64,000 nucleotides of DNA from Microbacterium sp. Clip185 (GCF_028743715.1 NZ_CP117996.1:1302001-1366000); one strand, 5' to 3'; positions 42,550 to 51,240 are shown, counted from the first letter of the stretch. Program-made: numbers and translations. The notes: generated by a model from the letters alone, not told the origin.

Positions 42550-43545
42550 ATGGATCCCATCGACGCGCTCCGCGAGATCGCGACGCTGCTCGAGCGCGAG
42601 CGGGCATCGCGTTATCGGTCCCAGGCTTTTCGTGCGGCGGCAGAGGCGGTGGCTGCATTGCCGTCGGCGGTGCGGTCCGATCCGGAGACCCTGCGGCGCA
42701 CGAAGGGGATCGGTAAGAGCTCGCTCGAGGTGATCCTGCAGGCGGCGTCGGGCGCCGTCCCCGACTACCTCGCGGAACTGAGAGACCGCGTTGCGCCGGA
42801 GGAGGCGAGCACGCTCTTCGCTCGACTTCGCGGCGATCTTCACGCGCATTCGAACTGGTCCGACGGGCAGGCACCCATCGCTGCGATGGCGGACGCGGCG
42901 CGCGCGATGGGTCGCGAGTATGTCGCCCTCACGGATCACTCGCCGCGGCTGCGCGTGGCCAACGGCCTCACGGCGGAACGGCTCGCACAGCAGCTCGAGG
43001 AGCTTCCGCGGTACTCCGGCGACGGGTTCACGCTCCTCAGCGGCATCGAGGTCGACATCCTCGAGGACGGGTCACTCGATCAGACACCGGAGATGCTCGC
43101 GAGGCTCGACGTCGTGGTGGCAAGCGCCCACTCGAAGCTCCGGATGGCGGGTGGCGAGATGACCGGGAGGATGCTGCATGCCGTGCGCAACGAGCACACA
43201 GACGTCCTCGGCCACTGCACCGGGCGCCTCGTGGAGGGCTCGCGCGGGACGCGCCCGCCATCCGATTTCGACGCGGAGCGTGTCTTCGCGGCCTGCGCCG
43301 AGCGCGGCGTCGCGGTCGAGATCAACTCCCGACCCGAACGGCAGGACCCACCGGACGAGCTGATCGCCATCGCGCTGGATGCGGGTTGCCTGTTCGCGAT
43401 CGACAGCGACGCCCACGCGCCGGGACAGCTCTCGCTCCTCGACCATGGCGCTGCGCGGGCCGAGCGCGCGGGTGTGCCAGCGGAGCGGGTCGTCACGACG
43501 TGGCCGCTGGACCGGCTCCGGTCCTGGCTGGCACGCGATCGTTGA
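42550..43545 (+). CDS. PHP-domain protein with PolX-like helical N-terminus
   Basis: A 331-aa protein. Residues 1 to about 75 form a helical, helix-hairpin-helix-like segment (RRTKGIGKSSLEVILQAA) as in the 8-kDa domain of PolX. The PHP metallohydrolase domain follows, with GDLHAHSNWSDG, LTDHSPRL, GIEVDIL, ASAHSKLR, HCTGR, EINSRPER and IDSDAHAP supplying metal ligands. The palm and fingers of PolX are missing. It may act as a 3'-phosphatase, phosphoesterase or exonuclease in DNA repair. CACACT 6 nt before the ATG suggests leaderless expression. It lies head to head with the 5'-3' exonuclease, 75 bp apart. Confidence 0.88.
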   Translation: MDPIDALREIATLLERERASRYRSQAFRAAAEAVAALPSAVRSDPETLRRTKGIGKSSLEVILQAASGAVPDYLAELRDRVAPEEASTLFARLRGDLHAHSNWSDGQAPIAAMADAARAMGREYVALTDHSPRLRVANGLTAERLAQQLEELPRYSGDGFTLLSGIEVDILEDGSLDQTPEMLARLDVVVASAHSKLRMAGGEMTGRMLHAVRNEHTDVLGHCTGRLVEGSRGTRPPSDFDAERVFAACAERGVAVEINSRPERQDPPDELIAIALDAGCLFAIDSDAHAPGQLSLLDHGAARAERAGVPAERVVTTWPLDRLRSWLARDR

Positions 43546-43595
43546 GCGCGACGCCGTGTAACAGCCCCGACATGTGCCCCGGACAGGATGTCCTC

Positions 43596-44186
43596 ATGCC
43601 TCTCGCTTCCTCGATCTCCGCATCCCTGCCCTCCTGGCTCCTGGACGAGCTCGATTCGCTCCCCGAGGTGCTTCCAACCGCGGAGGAGCGGATGGATCTG
43701 GTCAACGCCCTCGCCGACCGCAACTGGCGCGAGGGAAGCGGCGGGCCGTTCGCGGCGATCGTGGTCGATTCGGTCACCGGGCGCCTCGTCTCGGCGGGCG
43801 TGAACGTCGTGCTCGCCTCGGGTCTCACCTCCCTGCACGCGGAGGTGACGACGCTGAGCCTCGCGCAGACCGCGCTCGGGCGCTGGGACCTGGGCGCGGA
43901 CGGTGCCGAGCTCGAACTCGTCGTCAACTGGCGTCCGTGCGTCATGTGCTACGGGGCCACGATGTGGAGCGGCGTGCGTTCGCTCGTCGTCGCCGGCGAG
44001 GGCCCGCTCCTCGAGGAGCTCACGGGCTTCGACGAAGGACCCGTCGTGGACGACTGGGCCGCCCAGTTCGAGCGCCGCGGCATCAGCGTGACGATCGGCA
44101 TCCGTCACGACGAGGCCGTCGAGGTATACCGGGCGTACGGGGCGAGCGACTCGATCGTGTACAACGCCCGCGGCGCGGTCGAGTGA
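43596..44186 (+). CDS. Zinc-dependent nucleoside/nucleobase deaminase
   Basis: A 196-aa cytidine-deaminase-fold protein. The zinc site is H81-A82-E83 (LHAEVTTLSLAQ) with C115 and C118 (RPCVMCYGATMW). It resembles guanine deaminase and tRNA-adenosine deaminase relatives; lack of a tRNA-binding signature and a longer C-terminus make a free base or nucleoside more likely. An upstream in-frame ATG (43572) is possible, but CAGGAT 6 nt before 43596 favours the latter. Confidence 0.88.
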   Translation: MPLASSISASLPSWLLDELDSLPEVLPTAEERMDLVNALADRNWREGSGGPFAAIVVDSVTGRLVSAGVNVVLASGLTSLHAEVTTLSLAQTALGRWDLGADGAELELVVNWRPCVMCYGATMWSGVRSLVVAGEGPLLEELTGFDEGPVVDDWAAQFERRGISVTIGIRHDEAVEVYRAYGASDSIVYNARGAVE

Positions 44187-44238
44187 CCGTTGCGCGATCG
44201 TGACCGGCGGCGGGCGGGCGCGCCGCGATACTGACCAC

Positions 44239-44646
44239 ATGAAGCTCAGCAGACTCGCGCTCGGTGCCGCCGTCGTCACCGTGTCCCTTCTCATGGCGGG
44301 TTGCTCGCCCGCCTCCTCGTCGTCGCCGACCGGGGATGCGACACCGATCGGCGGCGACATCGTCGCGCCTGTCACGATGTCGGCGACCGACCTCCAGGGC
44401 GCCAGCGTCGACCTGATCGTGGGTCAGACGCTGAACATCGACACGGGCGACCTCGCGGTGGACAGCTACACCGGCACCGTCGCCGACGGGGTCGTCGCCG
44501 AGTTCGTCGCGGGCAAGGATGACGGGAGCGCCACCTTCAACCCCGGTGTGCGCGCGTTGTCGGTGGGGACCACGAGCATCACGATGACGAACAAGGATGG
44601 CGGTATCCAGCCTCTCGAGTTCACGGTGGTCGTCACGGCACGCTGA
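44239..44646 (+). CDS. Small lipoprotein of unknown function
   Basis: A 135-aa secreted lipoprotein. The signal peptide MKLSRLALGAAVVTVSLLMAGC ends in lipobox MAGC (Cys 22), followed by a Ser/Pro-rich linker and a beta-rich domain of about 95 residues (VDLIVGQTLNIDTGDL, GTTSITMTNKDGG), suggestive of an Ig-like or bacterial-Ig fold. GATACT lies 6 nt before ATG 44239. No family recognised. Confidence 0.85.
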   Translation: MKLSRLALGAAVVTVSLLMAGCSPASSSSPTGDATPIGGDIVAPVTMSATDLQGASVDLIVGQTLNIDTGDLAVDSYTGTVADGVVAEFVAGKDDGSATFNPGVRALSVGTTSITMTNKDGGIQPLEFTVVVTAR

Positions 44647-44717
44647 GCCTCTGAGCGATCCGGCGGCCGGAGTCCAGCCCCTCGGCTTCGCAGGGCTCGT
44701 CAGGGCACGATGGGCTT

Positions 44718-45083
44718 GTGAACGAAGAGATCGACCCCGCCGTGTTCACGGACCTGCTGACATCGTTGCGCCGGGACGCGTCGGAGCACCTGAGGGCGCG
44801 TGGCGAGGCCATCCGCGACGTGCAGGACGCCCGCAACGATCCAGCCGGAGCCGATGACGAGCACGACCCGGAGGGCGCGACGCTCAGCGATGAGTGGTCT
44901 CGTCTGGAGGGGTTGCGGCGCGCGGCGAGTGCCGAGATCGACGAGATCGACGATGCGCTGCGCAGACTGGGCGACGGCACCTTCGGGGTATGCGAGTCGT
45001 GTGGACGCGACATCCCGGTGGGTCGACTGCTCGTGCGCCCGACCGCGACGCTGTGCGTGCCGTGCGCCGAGGGGCGCCGCTGA
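44718..45083 (+). CDS. DksA/TraR-type C4 zinc-finger protein
   Basis: A 121-aa protein. An N-terminal helical, charged region resembling the DksA coiled coil (about residues 1-80, SLRRDASEHLRARGEAIRD quoted in part) leads to the C4 zinc finger VCESCGRDIPVGRLLVRP...LCVPCAEGRR (Cys pairs about 91/94 and 112/115). Members bind the RNA polymerase secondary channel or act as regulators. GTG 44718 has CACGAT 6 nt upstream. It is convergent with the FUSC gene, stops 6 bp apart. Confidence 0.9.
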   Translation: MNEEIDPAVFTDLLTSLRRDASEHLRARGEAIRDVQDARNDPAGADDEHDPEGATLSDEWSRLEGLRRAASAEIDEIDDALRRLGDGTFGVCESCGRDIPVGRLLVRPTATLCVPCAEGRR

Positions 45084-45089
45084 GCATTC

Positions 45090-46124
45090 CTAGGCGTCTT
45101 CGCGTTCCACGAGGCTGTGGTGGATGCGGTGCAGATCCTCCAGCAGAGAGCCGATGAGCACCCAGTGGGCGGACGGCGGACGCGGTATCTGCAGCGGCGT
45201 CGTGAGTGCCGGCGGCTCGTCGACGGGCGCCGCCTCCGAACCGCGCGTGCGCTCCAGATCGTGCGCGGCGCGACGCATCTGCTCCGCCAGCGCCCGCACC
45301 TGGGGGTCGGTGACGATCTCAGGGGCGTAGTGGTCGTAGACCGCGCGGGTCATGCCGGTGACCTGCGTGACGATCGGGGTGTAGAGATCCAGACGGTCCC
45401 GGAGCTCTGCCAGCTCGGTGCGGTGCCGCCGACTGCGCGGATTGAGTGCGAGCGACTCCGCCCCGCCGCCGATCGCGCGCTCCGCCGCATCCCGCATCGG
45501 ACGCAGGAGCCGCGCCTCGACCATCAACGCCTCCAGCTCGCCCGGGGAACGCTGCGTCTCGAGCGCGTCGGCGAGGCGGTCCAAGGATGCGGCGAGCTCG
45601 GCGGACAGCCGATCGGTCGCCTCGCGAGCCGGAGCGATCGCCACCGGGGGGACGATGGCGATGTTGACGACGAAACCGATCGCTGCGCCCAGCAGGGTCT
45701 CCAGAATTCGATCGAGCGCATAGTCGGGCGTGGCCGGCCCCAGCGAGAGCACGAGGATGGCGCTGATCGCGATCTGCGTGGAGGCGGTGGGCGACAGGCG
45801 CAGCGACCAGGCGACCAGGAGTCCCGCGCACGCGGCGAGCAGCACGACCCACGTGCCGTTGCCGAAGACGAGGCCGAGTGCGGACGCGAGCAGCACGCCG
45901 GCGATGACGCCGACGGAGCGCTCGATGGCGCGCGTGAACGACTGATTCAGACTCGGCTGGACCACAAGTACGGCCGCGATCGCCGCGAACACCGGGGGCG
46001 GGCCCGGAATGAGCCATTGCGAGAGGAGCCACGCGCCCACGGTCGCGACGGCGGACTTGACGACGAGCAGGAGCGGTGCGCGCTGCGTCGCGCGCACCGT
46101 CACCGGGAGCGAGATGCGAGCCAT
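45090..46124 (-). CDS. FUSC-family membrane protein
   Basis: A 344-aa protein with six hydrophobic segments in the first 160 residues (APLLLVVKSAVATVGAWLL and LVAWSLRLSPTASTQIA) followed by a long helical cytoplasmic region of about 180 residues. This is the half-size fusaric-acid-resistance (FUSC/ArAE-like) pattern; transport of aromatic acids is known for some members but is not shown here. The ATG overlaps the stop of the upstream PH-like gene (TGATG), forming a two-gene operon. Confidence 0.87.
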   Translation of the reverse strand: MARISLPVTVRATQRAPLLLVVKSAVATVGAWLLSQWLIPGPPPVFAAIAAVLVVQPSLNQSFTRAIERSVGVIAGVLLASALGLVFGNGTWVVLLAACAGLLVAWSLRLSPTASTQIAISAILVLSLGPATPDYALDRILETLLGAAIGFVVNIAIVPPVAIAPAREATDRLSAELAASLDRLADALETQRSPGELEALMVEARLLRPMRDAAERAIGGGAESLALNPRSRRHRTELAELRDRLDLYTPIVTQVTGMTRAVYDHYAPEIVTDPQVRALAEQMRRAAHDLERTRGSEAAPVDEPPALTTPLQIPRPPSAHWVLIGSLLEDLHRIHHSLVEREDA

Positions 46125-46612
46125 CAGGGCTGGAGCGCACGCAGGGATCGGGCGGCGTCCGCCGGCGGGCACCCGAGGTCATGCGCCGTGAAGGTGAGGT
46201 CGTATCCGCCGCTGCGCTCCCGCTGGGCGCGCAGACTCTCGCGTGTATGGCTGTTGTGTGCACCGGCGAGGAGAGCCTCGGTGCGCCGCATCCGGATACC
46301 GAGCTCGCCCTTGGCTGTGGTGGCGATCCGATCGACGTCGGCCCACGGCGCGGCCCCCATGCGCGCGACGCGGATCCCGTCAGCGTCCGCTCGCAGCACG
46401 GTCGCGTTGCGGAACTGGCCGATCAGCGAGAATCCGCCGCCCAGGCCGAAGATGCCCACCACGGCGACGCCGAGCAGCAGGCTGGGCGTGTTGTCGATGT
46501 TGAGGGCGATGATGACCGCGCCCATGGCGGTGATCACGGTGCACAGAGCCGCGAGCACGAGCAGGCGTCCGCGCGGCGTGACGAAGCGGAGGGTGTCGGT
46601 GTCGGAGGCCAC
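46124..46612 (-). CDS. Two-helix membrane protein with PH-like domain
   Basis: A 162-aa protein: two helices (about residues 15-36 and 44-64) then a cytoplasmic domain beginning NATVLRADADGIRV and ADVDRIATTAKGELGIRMRR, the bacterial PH-like (bPH) style. GTG 46612 is fixed by TACCCT exactly 6 nt upstream. It is coupled to the FUSC gene downstream. Function unknown; membrane co-localisation with the transporter is inferred. Confidence 0.82.
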   Translation of the reverse strand: MASDTDTLRFVTPRGRLLVLAALCTVITAMGAVIIALNIDNTPSLLLGVAVVGIFGLGGGFSLIGQFRNATVLRADADGIRVARMGAAPWADVDRIATTAKGELGIRMRRTEALLAGAHNSHTRESLRAQRERSGGYDLTFTAHDLGCPPADAARSLRALQP

Positions 46613-46618
46613 CCGTTC

Positions 46619-46624
46619 AGGGTA
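46619..46624 (-). promoter_or_regulatory. Candidate leaderless -10 TACCCT, PH-like gene
   Basis: Same hexamer and 6-nt spacing as dnaE1, on the minus strand. Confidence 0.45.
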
Positions 46625-46641
46625 CGTGGCGGCGCGCCGCT

Positions 46642-47574
46642 TCACCGTGTGAGCAGCTCGTCCGTGCTCGTGCCGCCGATCGTCACCGTCACCCGCGTAC
46701 CCCACGGGTCGTGCGCCGTGATCGCGTGACCGTCGTCGTCGAACGAGAAGCTCGAGCGACGCAACCTTTCGGTCAGCGCGTCGAGCGCCGAACGATCGGC
46801 GACAGCCAGCGCCAGCTCGCCCAGTCCGAGGGTCGCTGCCCGGGGTCCCGCGCCCGCGCTGTTCCAGGTGTTCATCGCGACATGATGGTGATATCCGCCG
46901 GCCGATGCGAACAGTGCCGTGGGTATCGCGGTGAACGAGGGCGCGAACCCGAGCGCGTCGACGTAGAACCGGCGCGCGGGAGCGATGTCGCCCACCTGGA
47001 GATGGACGTGTCCGACCCGGCCTGGTTCGGCCGACACACGATCGAGACCGTCTTGCGTGAGGTGCGTGCGCAGGTACTCGTTCGGGTCCAGGAACAACGT
47101 GTCCATCTGCACCTCCCCGTCGACGTGACGCCAGAGGTCGCGCGACCGGTCGGTGTACAGCTCGATGCCGTTGCCCTCGGGATCCGTGAAGTAGAACGCC
47201 TCGCTGACGAGGTGGTCACTCGATCCGGTGAACCGCGCGCGGCCGTCCTGGGCGGTCCGGTAGACGATGGCGGCCAGGGTCGCGGCGTCGTCGAACAGGA
47301 ACGCGGTATGGAAGAGTCCCGCGGAGCCGGGCGCGGCAAGGGGGAGCTCGGGTGTGTGCGCGAGGCGCACCATGGGGACTCCGCCGCGTCCGAGGACGCG
47401 ATGGACCTCGTGCCCGCGAGCGCGCTCCTCGATGGGCTCCAGCGCGAGGGCGGAACCGTAGAAGCCGGTCATGTTCTCGAGGTCCCCGACACGAAGGGTC
47501 ACGGCATCCATGGCCGTGTCGTCGGGCAGGAGTTCCCCGGATAGTGGGGCGGGTGCGCTGTTCATGGTGCTCAT
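46642..47574 (-). CDS. VOC-superfamily protein, extradiol dioxygenase-like
   Basis: A 310-aa protein with two vicinal-oxygen-chelate modules: VTLRVGDLENMTGFYGSAL in the N-terminal half and VGHVHLQVGDIAPARRFYVDAL in the C-terminal half. Candidate metal ligands include the histidine of VHLQV, GGYHHHVAMNTW and the Glu of DPEGNGIELYTDR. It resembles CatE-type catechol 2,3-dioxygenases, but ring-cleavage substrate and pathway neighbours are absent. The start is uncertain between 47574 and 47565. Confidence 0.87.
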   Translation of the reverse strand: MSTMNSAPAPLSGELLPDDTAMDAVTLRVGDLENMTGFYGSALALEPIEERARGHEVHRVLGRGGVPMVRLAHTPELPLAAPGSAGLFHTAFLFDDAATLAAIVYRTAQDGRARFTGSSDHLVSEAFYFTDPEGNGIELYTDRSRDLWRHVDGEVQMDTLFLDPNEYLRTHLTQDGLDRVSAEPGRVGHVHLQVGDIAPARRFYVDALGFAPSFTAIPTALFASAGGYHHHVAMNTWNSAGAGPRAATLGLGELALAVADRSALDALTERLRRSSFSFDDDGHAITAHDPWGTRVTVTIGGTSTDELLTR

Positions 47575-47653
47575 TTCTTCGGCTGCTGAAGAGCCCAACA
47601 TCGGCGCGGCGCCGAATATTGCGTCGGATCGGCGGGCGGGCGAGGATCGTCGG

Positions 47654-48064
47654 ATGGAGAAACAGCCGTGTCCCTGCGGGAGTGGCCGCACTTTCGACGG
47701 ATGCTGCGGTCCCGCCCTGGCGGGCACGCCCCCGCTGACGGCCGAGGCGCTCATGCGTTCGCGCTACACGGCGTTCGTCCGTCAGGATGCGAGCTACCTC
47801 ATCGACACCTGGCATCCGGGCACACGGCCGACGGAGCTGACCCTCGACCGTGATGTGCGCTGGCTGGGTCTCTCCGTCCTCGACGCGACGGGCGGCTCAC
47901 CCGACGATCGCAAGGGCACCGTGGAGTTCCGTGCGGCGTGGCGCGAGGGATCTTCATCGGGTGTGCTGCACGAACGCAGTCGGTTCGTGAAGCAGAGCGC
48001 CAGATGGTGGTATCTCGACGGTGTTCTCGATCCGCCCGGGCCCCACTCGGAGCCCGGTGCGTAG
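47654..48064 (+). CDS. YchJ/SEC-C motif protein (UPF0225)
   Basis: A 136-aa protein with an N-terminal zinc-binding SEC-C motif (CPCGSGRTFDGCCGP) and a NTF2-like domain (EALMRSRYTAFVRQDASYLIDTWHP in parts). This is the YchJ family, function unknown. GAGGAT lies 6 nt before ATG 47654. It precedes the NAD(P)-binding gene in the same direction. Confidence 0.9.
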   Translation: MEKQPCPCGSGRTFDGCCGPALAGTPPLTAEALMRSRYTAFVRQDASYLIDTWHPGTRPTELTLDRDVRWLGLSVLDATGGSPDDRKGTVEFRAAWREGSSSGVLHERSRFVKQSARWWYLDGVLDPPGPHSEPGA

Positions 48065-48067
48065 GCT
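48062..48067 (+). promoter_or_regulatory. Candidate -10 TAGGCT, NAD(P)-binding protein gene
   Basis: TAGGCT overlaps the upstream stop and gives a short leader of about 26 nt carrying the SD GAAAGGA. Confidence 0.45.
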
Positions 48068-48099
48068 GGAAGGACGCTCACGACGCGAAAGGACGCACC

Positions 48100-48744
48100 A
48101 TGTCTCGCATCCTCATCATCGGTGGACACGGCAAGATCGCTCTCCTGCTGGCGCCCCTGCTCGCAGCGCGGGGCGACGAGGTCACCTCCGTGGTGCGCAA
48201 CCCGGATCACGCCGACGACGTGCGCGCGTCGGGGGCGAGCCCGCTTGTCCTGGATGTCGCCGCCGCGGACACCAAGACGCTGTCCGAGGCCTTCGCCGGC
48301 TACGACGCCGTCGTCTGGTCGGCGGGCGCCGGCGGCGGTGACGCAGCGCGCACCTACGCAGTCGATCGCGACGCAGCAATCCGCGCCATGGATGCGGCGG
48401 AGGTGGCCGGCACCTCGCGCTTCGTGATGGTGTCGTGGATCGGCTCCTCGCCCGATCATGGGATCGACCCCTCCGACTCGTTCTTCCCCTACGCCGACGC
48501 GAAGCTGGCGGCCGACGAGCACCTGCGACGCAGTTCTCTCGAGTGGACCGTGCTCGGGCCCGGGACGCTGACCTCGGATGAGGCGACGGGGCACATCACC
48601 ACCGAGCCGACGGGGCGGGGAGAGGTCTCCCGTGCCGATGTCGCCGCGGTGATCGCCGCGACCCTCGCCGATCCCGTGACCGTTCGACGCACGATCCGCT
48701 TCGGAGCGGGCGACACGCCGATCGCCGAGGCGCTGTCCGTCTGA
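48100..48744 (+). CDS. NAD(P)-binding atypical SDR protein
   Basis: A 214-aa Rossmann-fold protein of the NmrA/YtfG-like atypical short-chain dehydrogenase group. The nucleotide loop GGHGKIALLLAPLL is at the N-terminus; FVMVSWIGS and FPYADAKLAADEHLRRS supply the Ser and the YxxxK-like (YADAK) active-site region, and ADVAAVIAATLADP is family-typical. The substrate is unknown. Confidence 0.9.
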   Translation: MSRILIIGGHGKIALLLAPLLAARGDEVTSVVRNPDHADDVRASGASPLVLDVAAADTKTLSEAFAGYDAVVWSAGAGGGDAARTYAVDRDAAIRAMDAAEVAGTSRFVMVSWIGSSPDHGIDPSDSFFPYADAKLAADEHLRRSSLEWTVLGPGTLTSDEATGHITTEPTGRGEVSRADVAAVIAATLADPVTVRRTIRFGAGDTPIAEALSV

Positions 48745-48783
48745 GCGTGGAATGCAACGCGCGCCGCGGGCGTTGACGAGGGC

Positions 48784-49902
48784 ATGACCGCATCCGATCC
48801 CGCCGTCGGCGTGCCCGTGGATGTCGTCGTCATCGGAGCCGGTCAGGCGGGACTCTCCGCCGCCTACCACCTGCACCGTCGGGGCTTCCGACCCCTCGAT
48901 GCACTGGCCCGCGATTCGCGGAGCTTCGTGGTGCTCGACGCCGAATCCGCGCCGGGCGGGGCATGGCAGCACCGGTGGGAGTCGCTGCGGATGGCGACGG
49001 TGAACGGCATCCACGAGCTCCCCGGGTTCCCGGTACCGCCGGCGGATCCCGCGTCGTCCAGCCGTGACGTGCTTCCGCCCTACTTCGCCGCGTACGAGGA
49101 ACGCTTCGATCTGCGGGTGCGCCGCCCCGTGCGCGTCCGGGTTGTCTCGCGTTCCGGCGAGCGGCTGCGGGTCGACACGGATGCGGGAAGCTTCTCGGCG
49201 AGGTACGTGATCAACGCCACGGGCACGTGGACGAGGCCCCACTGGCCGGCGGTGCCGGGGCGTGAGAGCTTCCGCGGCACGCAGCTGCATGTGCACGACT
49301 ACGTCTCTGCCGAGCAGTTCACGGGCAAGCGTGTGGTGATCGTCGGAGCCGGGGTGTCGGGCGTGCAACTGCTCGAGGAGATCTCACGTGTGGCCGACAC
49401 GTTCTGGGTCACCCGGCGCGAGCCGGAGTGGCGTGACGACGAGTTCGACATCCCCGCGCGCGTTGCGGCGATCGCCGGTGTCGAGCAACGGGTGCGTCAG
49501 GGCCTTCCCGCCGGCAGCGTCATCTCGGTCACCGGGATGCACTGGACCCCGTGGGCGCGCGAGGCCGAGCGCCGGGGCGTGCTGGTGCGGCATCCGATGT
49601 TCCGTGCCATCGAACCCGACGGCGTACGGATGCCCGACGGCACCCTGGAGCCCGCCGACGTCATCCTCTGGGCGACGGGCTTCCGTCCCGCCCTCGACCA
49701 CCTCGCCCCGCTTCGACTTCGCACGCCAGCCGGCGGAATCAGGGTCGAGGACTCCCGGGCGCTGGACGAGCCGCGACTGTTCCTCATCGGCTACGGTCCT
49801 TCGCAGTCCACGGTCGGGGCCAACCGTGCCGGTCGCTCCGCCGTGCGTCAGCTGCTGGCGGACGGAGTGCTGGAGGCGCCCGAGGTCGCGATCGCCGGAT
49901 GA
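48784..49902 (+). CDS. Flavin-containing monooxygenase-like oxidoreductase
   Basis: A 372-aa FAD/NAD(P)H protein. FAD site VVIGAGQAGLSAAYHLHRRG at the N-terminus; NADPH-binding loop VVIVGAGVSGVQLLEEI at about residues 180-196; WATGFRPALDHL in the C-terminal third. It resembles the YhcX/CzcO group rather than Baeyer-Villiger enzymes, since a clear FxGxxxHxxxWP signature is lacking (FRGTQLHVHDY is seen). A flavin reductase follows 61 bp downstream, in its own unit. Confidence 0.9.
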   Translation: MTASDPAVGVPVDVVVIGAGQAGLSAAYHLHRRGFRPLDALARDSRSFVVLDAESAPGGAWQHRWESLRMATVNGIHELPGFPVPPADPASSSRDVLPPYFAAYEERFDLRVRRPVRVRVVSRSGERLRVDTDAGSFSARYVINATGTWTRPHWPAVPGRESFRGTQLHVHDYVSAEQFTGKRVVIVGAGVSGVQLLEEISRVADTFWVTRREPEWRDDEFDIPARVAAIAGVEQRVRQGLPAGSVISVTGMHWTPWAREAERRGVLVRHPMFRAIEPDGVRMPDGTLEPADVILWATGFRPALDHLAPLRLRTPAGGIRVEDSRALDEPRLFLIGYGPSQSTVGANRAGRSAVRQLLADGVLEAPEVAIAG

Positions 49903-49951
49903 TGCGTTGCGCTGTGTGTCGCCACGTGCCCTGCCCGAAACATGAAAGTCG

Positions 49952-49957
49952 TAGCGT
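49952..49957 (+). promoter_or_regulatory. Candidate leaderless -10 TAGCGT, flavin reductase
   Basis: TAGCGT lies 6 nt before ATG 49964. Confidence 0.5.
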
Positions 49958-49963
49958 CGAAGT

Positions 49964-50545
49964 ATGACCACTCCCGCACCCCTGTCGAACCCGCTCGGCG
50001 AGCACGGCGCCGAGCGCGACCGTTTCGCCGGCGCCTCGCTGTCGTCGGATGAGTTCAAGGCACTGTTTCGCGGTCACCCCGGCGGCGTCGCGGTCATCAC
50101 GGCAGAGGGTCCGGACGGGCCCGTCGCGCTGACGGCCACCTCGGTGTCATCGGTGAGCGCGGAGCCGCCGCTGTTGATCTTCTCCGTCTCCGCCCTGTCG
50201 TCGGCCACCCCCGCGATCCTCGCCGCCGACACCGTCGTCGTCCACCTGCTCGACAGTGACGACCTCGATGTTGCCAAGCTCGCATCGACCAGCGGAATCG
50301 ACCGCTTCGCCGATCCCGAGAGCTGGAGCCGCCTGGTCACCGGGGAACCCGTCTACAACGGTGTTCGGGCATGGGTGCGGTGCGCCATCATCGAGCGGAT
50401 GAACGCGGGCGGCTCGACCGTCATCGCCGCCCACGCTCTGCAGTCGGGCATCAATCGGGACGTGCAGCCGGGCGAGCACGGCGACGCGCTGGTGTACCAC
50501 AACCGCTCCTGGCACCGACTCGGCGACCACTCGCGGATCGACTGA
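49964..50545 (+). CDS. Flavin reductase-like FMN-binding protein
   Basis: A 193-aa protein with the flavin reductase-like split-barrel fold. GVAVITAEGPDGPVALTATSVSSVS and PPLLIFSVS provide the FMN site, and GDALVYHNRSWHRLG is the conserved end. Such proteins reduce FMN with NADH or use it as cofactor, often for a monooxygenase; the upstream flavoprotein is a possible but unproved partner. A strong terminator follows. Confidence 0.9.
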   Translation: MTTPAPLSNPLGEHGAERDRFAGASLSSDEFKALFRGHPGGVAVITAEGPDGPVALTATSVSSVSAEPPLLIFSVSALSSATPAILAADTVVVHLLDSDDLDVAKLASTSGIDRFADPESWSRLVTGEPVYNGVRAWVRCAIIERMNAGGSTVIAAHALQSGINRDVQPGEHGDALVYHNRSWHRLGDHSRID

Positions 50546-50558
50546 CCCCTTTCACGAC

Positions 50559-50591
50559 AAGACCCCCGCCTCCTCGGAGGGCGGGGGTCTT
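50559..50591. terminator. Bidirectional intrinsic terminator, flavin reductase / dps
   Basis: A 12-bp GC-rich stem (50559-50570 with 50580-50591), flanked by AA on one side and TT on the other, lies between convergent stops. Confidence 0.85.
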
Positions 50592-50606
50592 CTCGTGTGG
50601 TCCGAT

Positions 50607-51092
50607 TTACTCGGCGAGGTGGGCCGAGAGGAACCAGCGGTCCTTCTCGAGACCGGCGCGGATGCCGATGACGATGTCCTGGCTCGTGAGGTCGATCTCG
50701 TCGAGGCCGTCGATCGCCGTCTGGACATCGACGATGATCGTGTCGATGTCGGCGACGATGTGGCGGATCATGTCGTCCCACTGCGTGAAGCCGGCGGGCA
50801 CCGACGAGGGCGCCACCTTCGCAGCGATCGTGGACAGGCGCGCATCCACCGGCAGACCCAGGGCGACGATGCGCTCGGCGGTCTCGTCGGCCCAGCCCTG
50901 CGCGTGCTCCACGACGGAGTCCAGGAGCTCGTGGATCGCGATGAAGTTCGCACCGCGCACGTTCCAGTGCGCCTGCTTGCCGGTGACGGCGAGAGCCTGC
51001 AGGCCGAGGGTGACGGGGGTGAGGAACTGCGCGGCTCCGGCGGCGACGGTCGGGTCGGCAGCGCTGGCGGGGATGGTCTGGTTCTTCGTCAT
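50607..51092 (-). CDS. dps: Dps-family DNA-binding ferritin-like protein
   Basis: Iron-storing, DNA-protecting dodecameric ferritin-like protein, 161 aa. Ferroxidase residues are in AHWNVRGANFIAIHELLD and the downstream HAQGWADETAERIVALG; DRWFLSAHLAE ends the protein. ATG 51092 has SD GGAAGG at good spacing. A promoter with TTGCGG-16-TAGCGT lies upstream, giving a leader of about 35 nt. No clear OxyR, PerR or IdeR box seen. Confidence 0.95.
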   Translation of the reverse strand: MTKNQTIPASAADPTVAAGAAQFLTPVTLGLQALAVTGKQAHWNVRGANFIAIHELLDSVVEHAQGWADETAERIVALGLPVDARLSTIAAKVAPSSVPAGFTQWDDMIRHIVADIDTIIVDVQTAIDGLDEIDLTSQDIVIGIRAGLEKDRWFLSAHLAE

Positions 51093-51133
51093 GACAAAGC
51101 CTTCCGTTGGGGCAGTCGCATCTGCTGAATCAA

Positions 51134-51161
51134 ACGCTAGCCAGCCGGAGAAATTCCGCAA
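51134..51161 (-). promoter_or_regulatory. Candidate dps promoter TTGCGG-N16-TAGCGT
   Basis: On the minus strand, a -35-like TTGCGG (51161-51156) and a -10-like TAGCGT (51139-51134) are separated by 16 bp. One of the few promoters here with a recognisable -35. Confidence 0.5.
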
Positions 51162-51228
51162 GCAAGATGAGGCTGGGCTCACACGATCGGAGATCGCGCC
51201 GCAGACGGGATTCCGGGGAACCTGCGGC

Positions 51229-51234
51229 TAACGT
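51229..51234 (+). promoter_or_regulatory. Candidate leaderless -10 TAACGT, acyltransferase
   Basis: TAACGT lies 6 nt before GTG 51241. Confidence 0.45.
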
Positions 51235-51240
51235 CGGAGG

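Noticed and set aside
44180..44240. tRNA or riboswitch in the small gaps around 44.2 kb and 46.6 kb
   Set aside because: No cloverleaf or conserved riboswitch core; the gaps only hold -10-like hexamers and a short GC palindrome.
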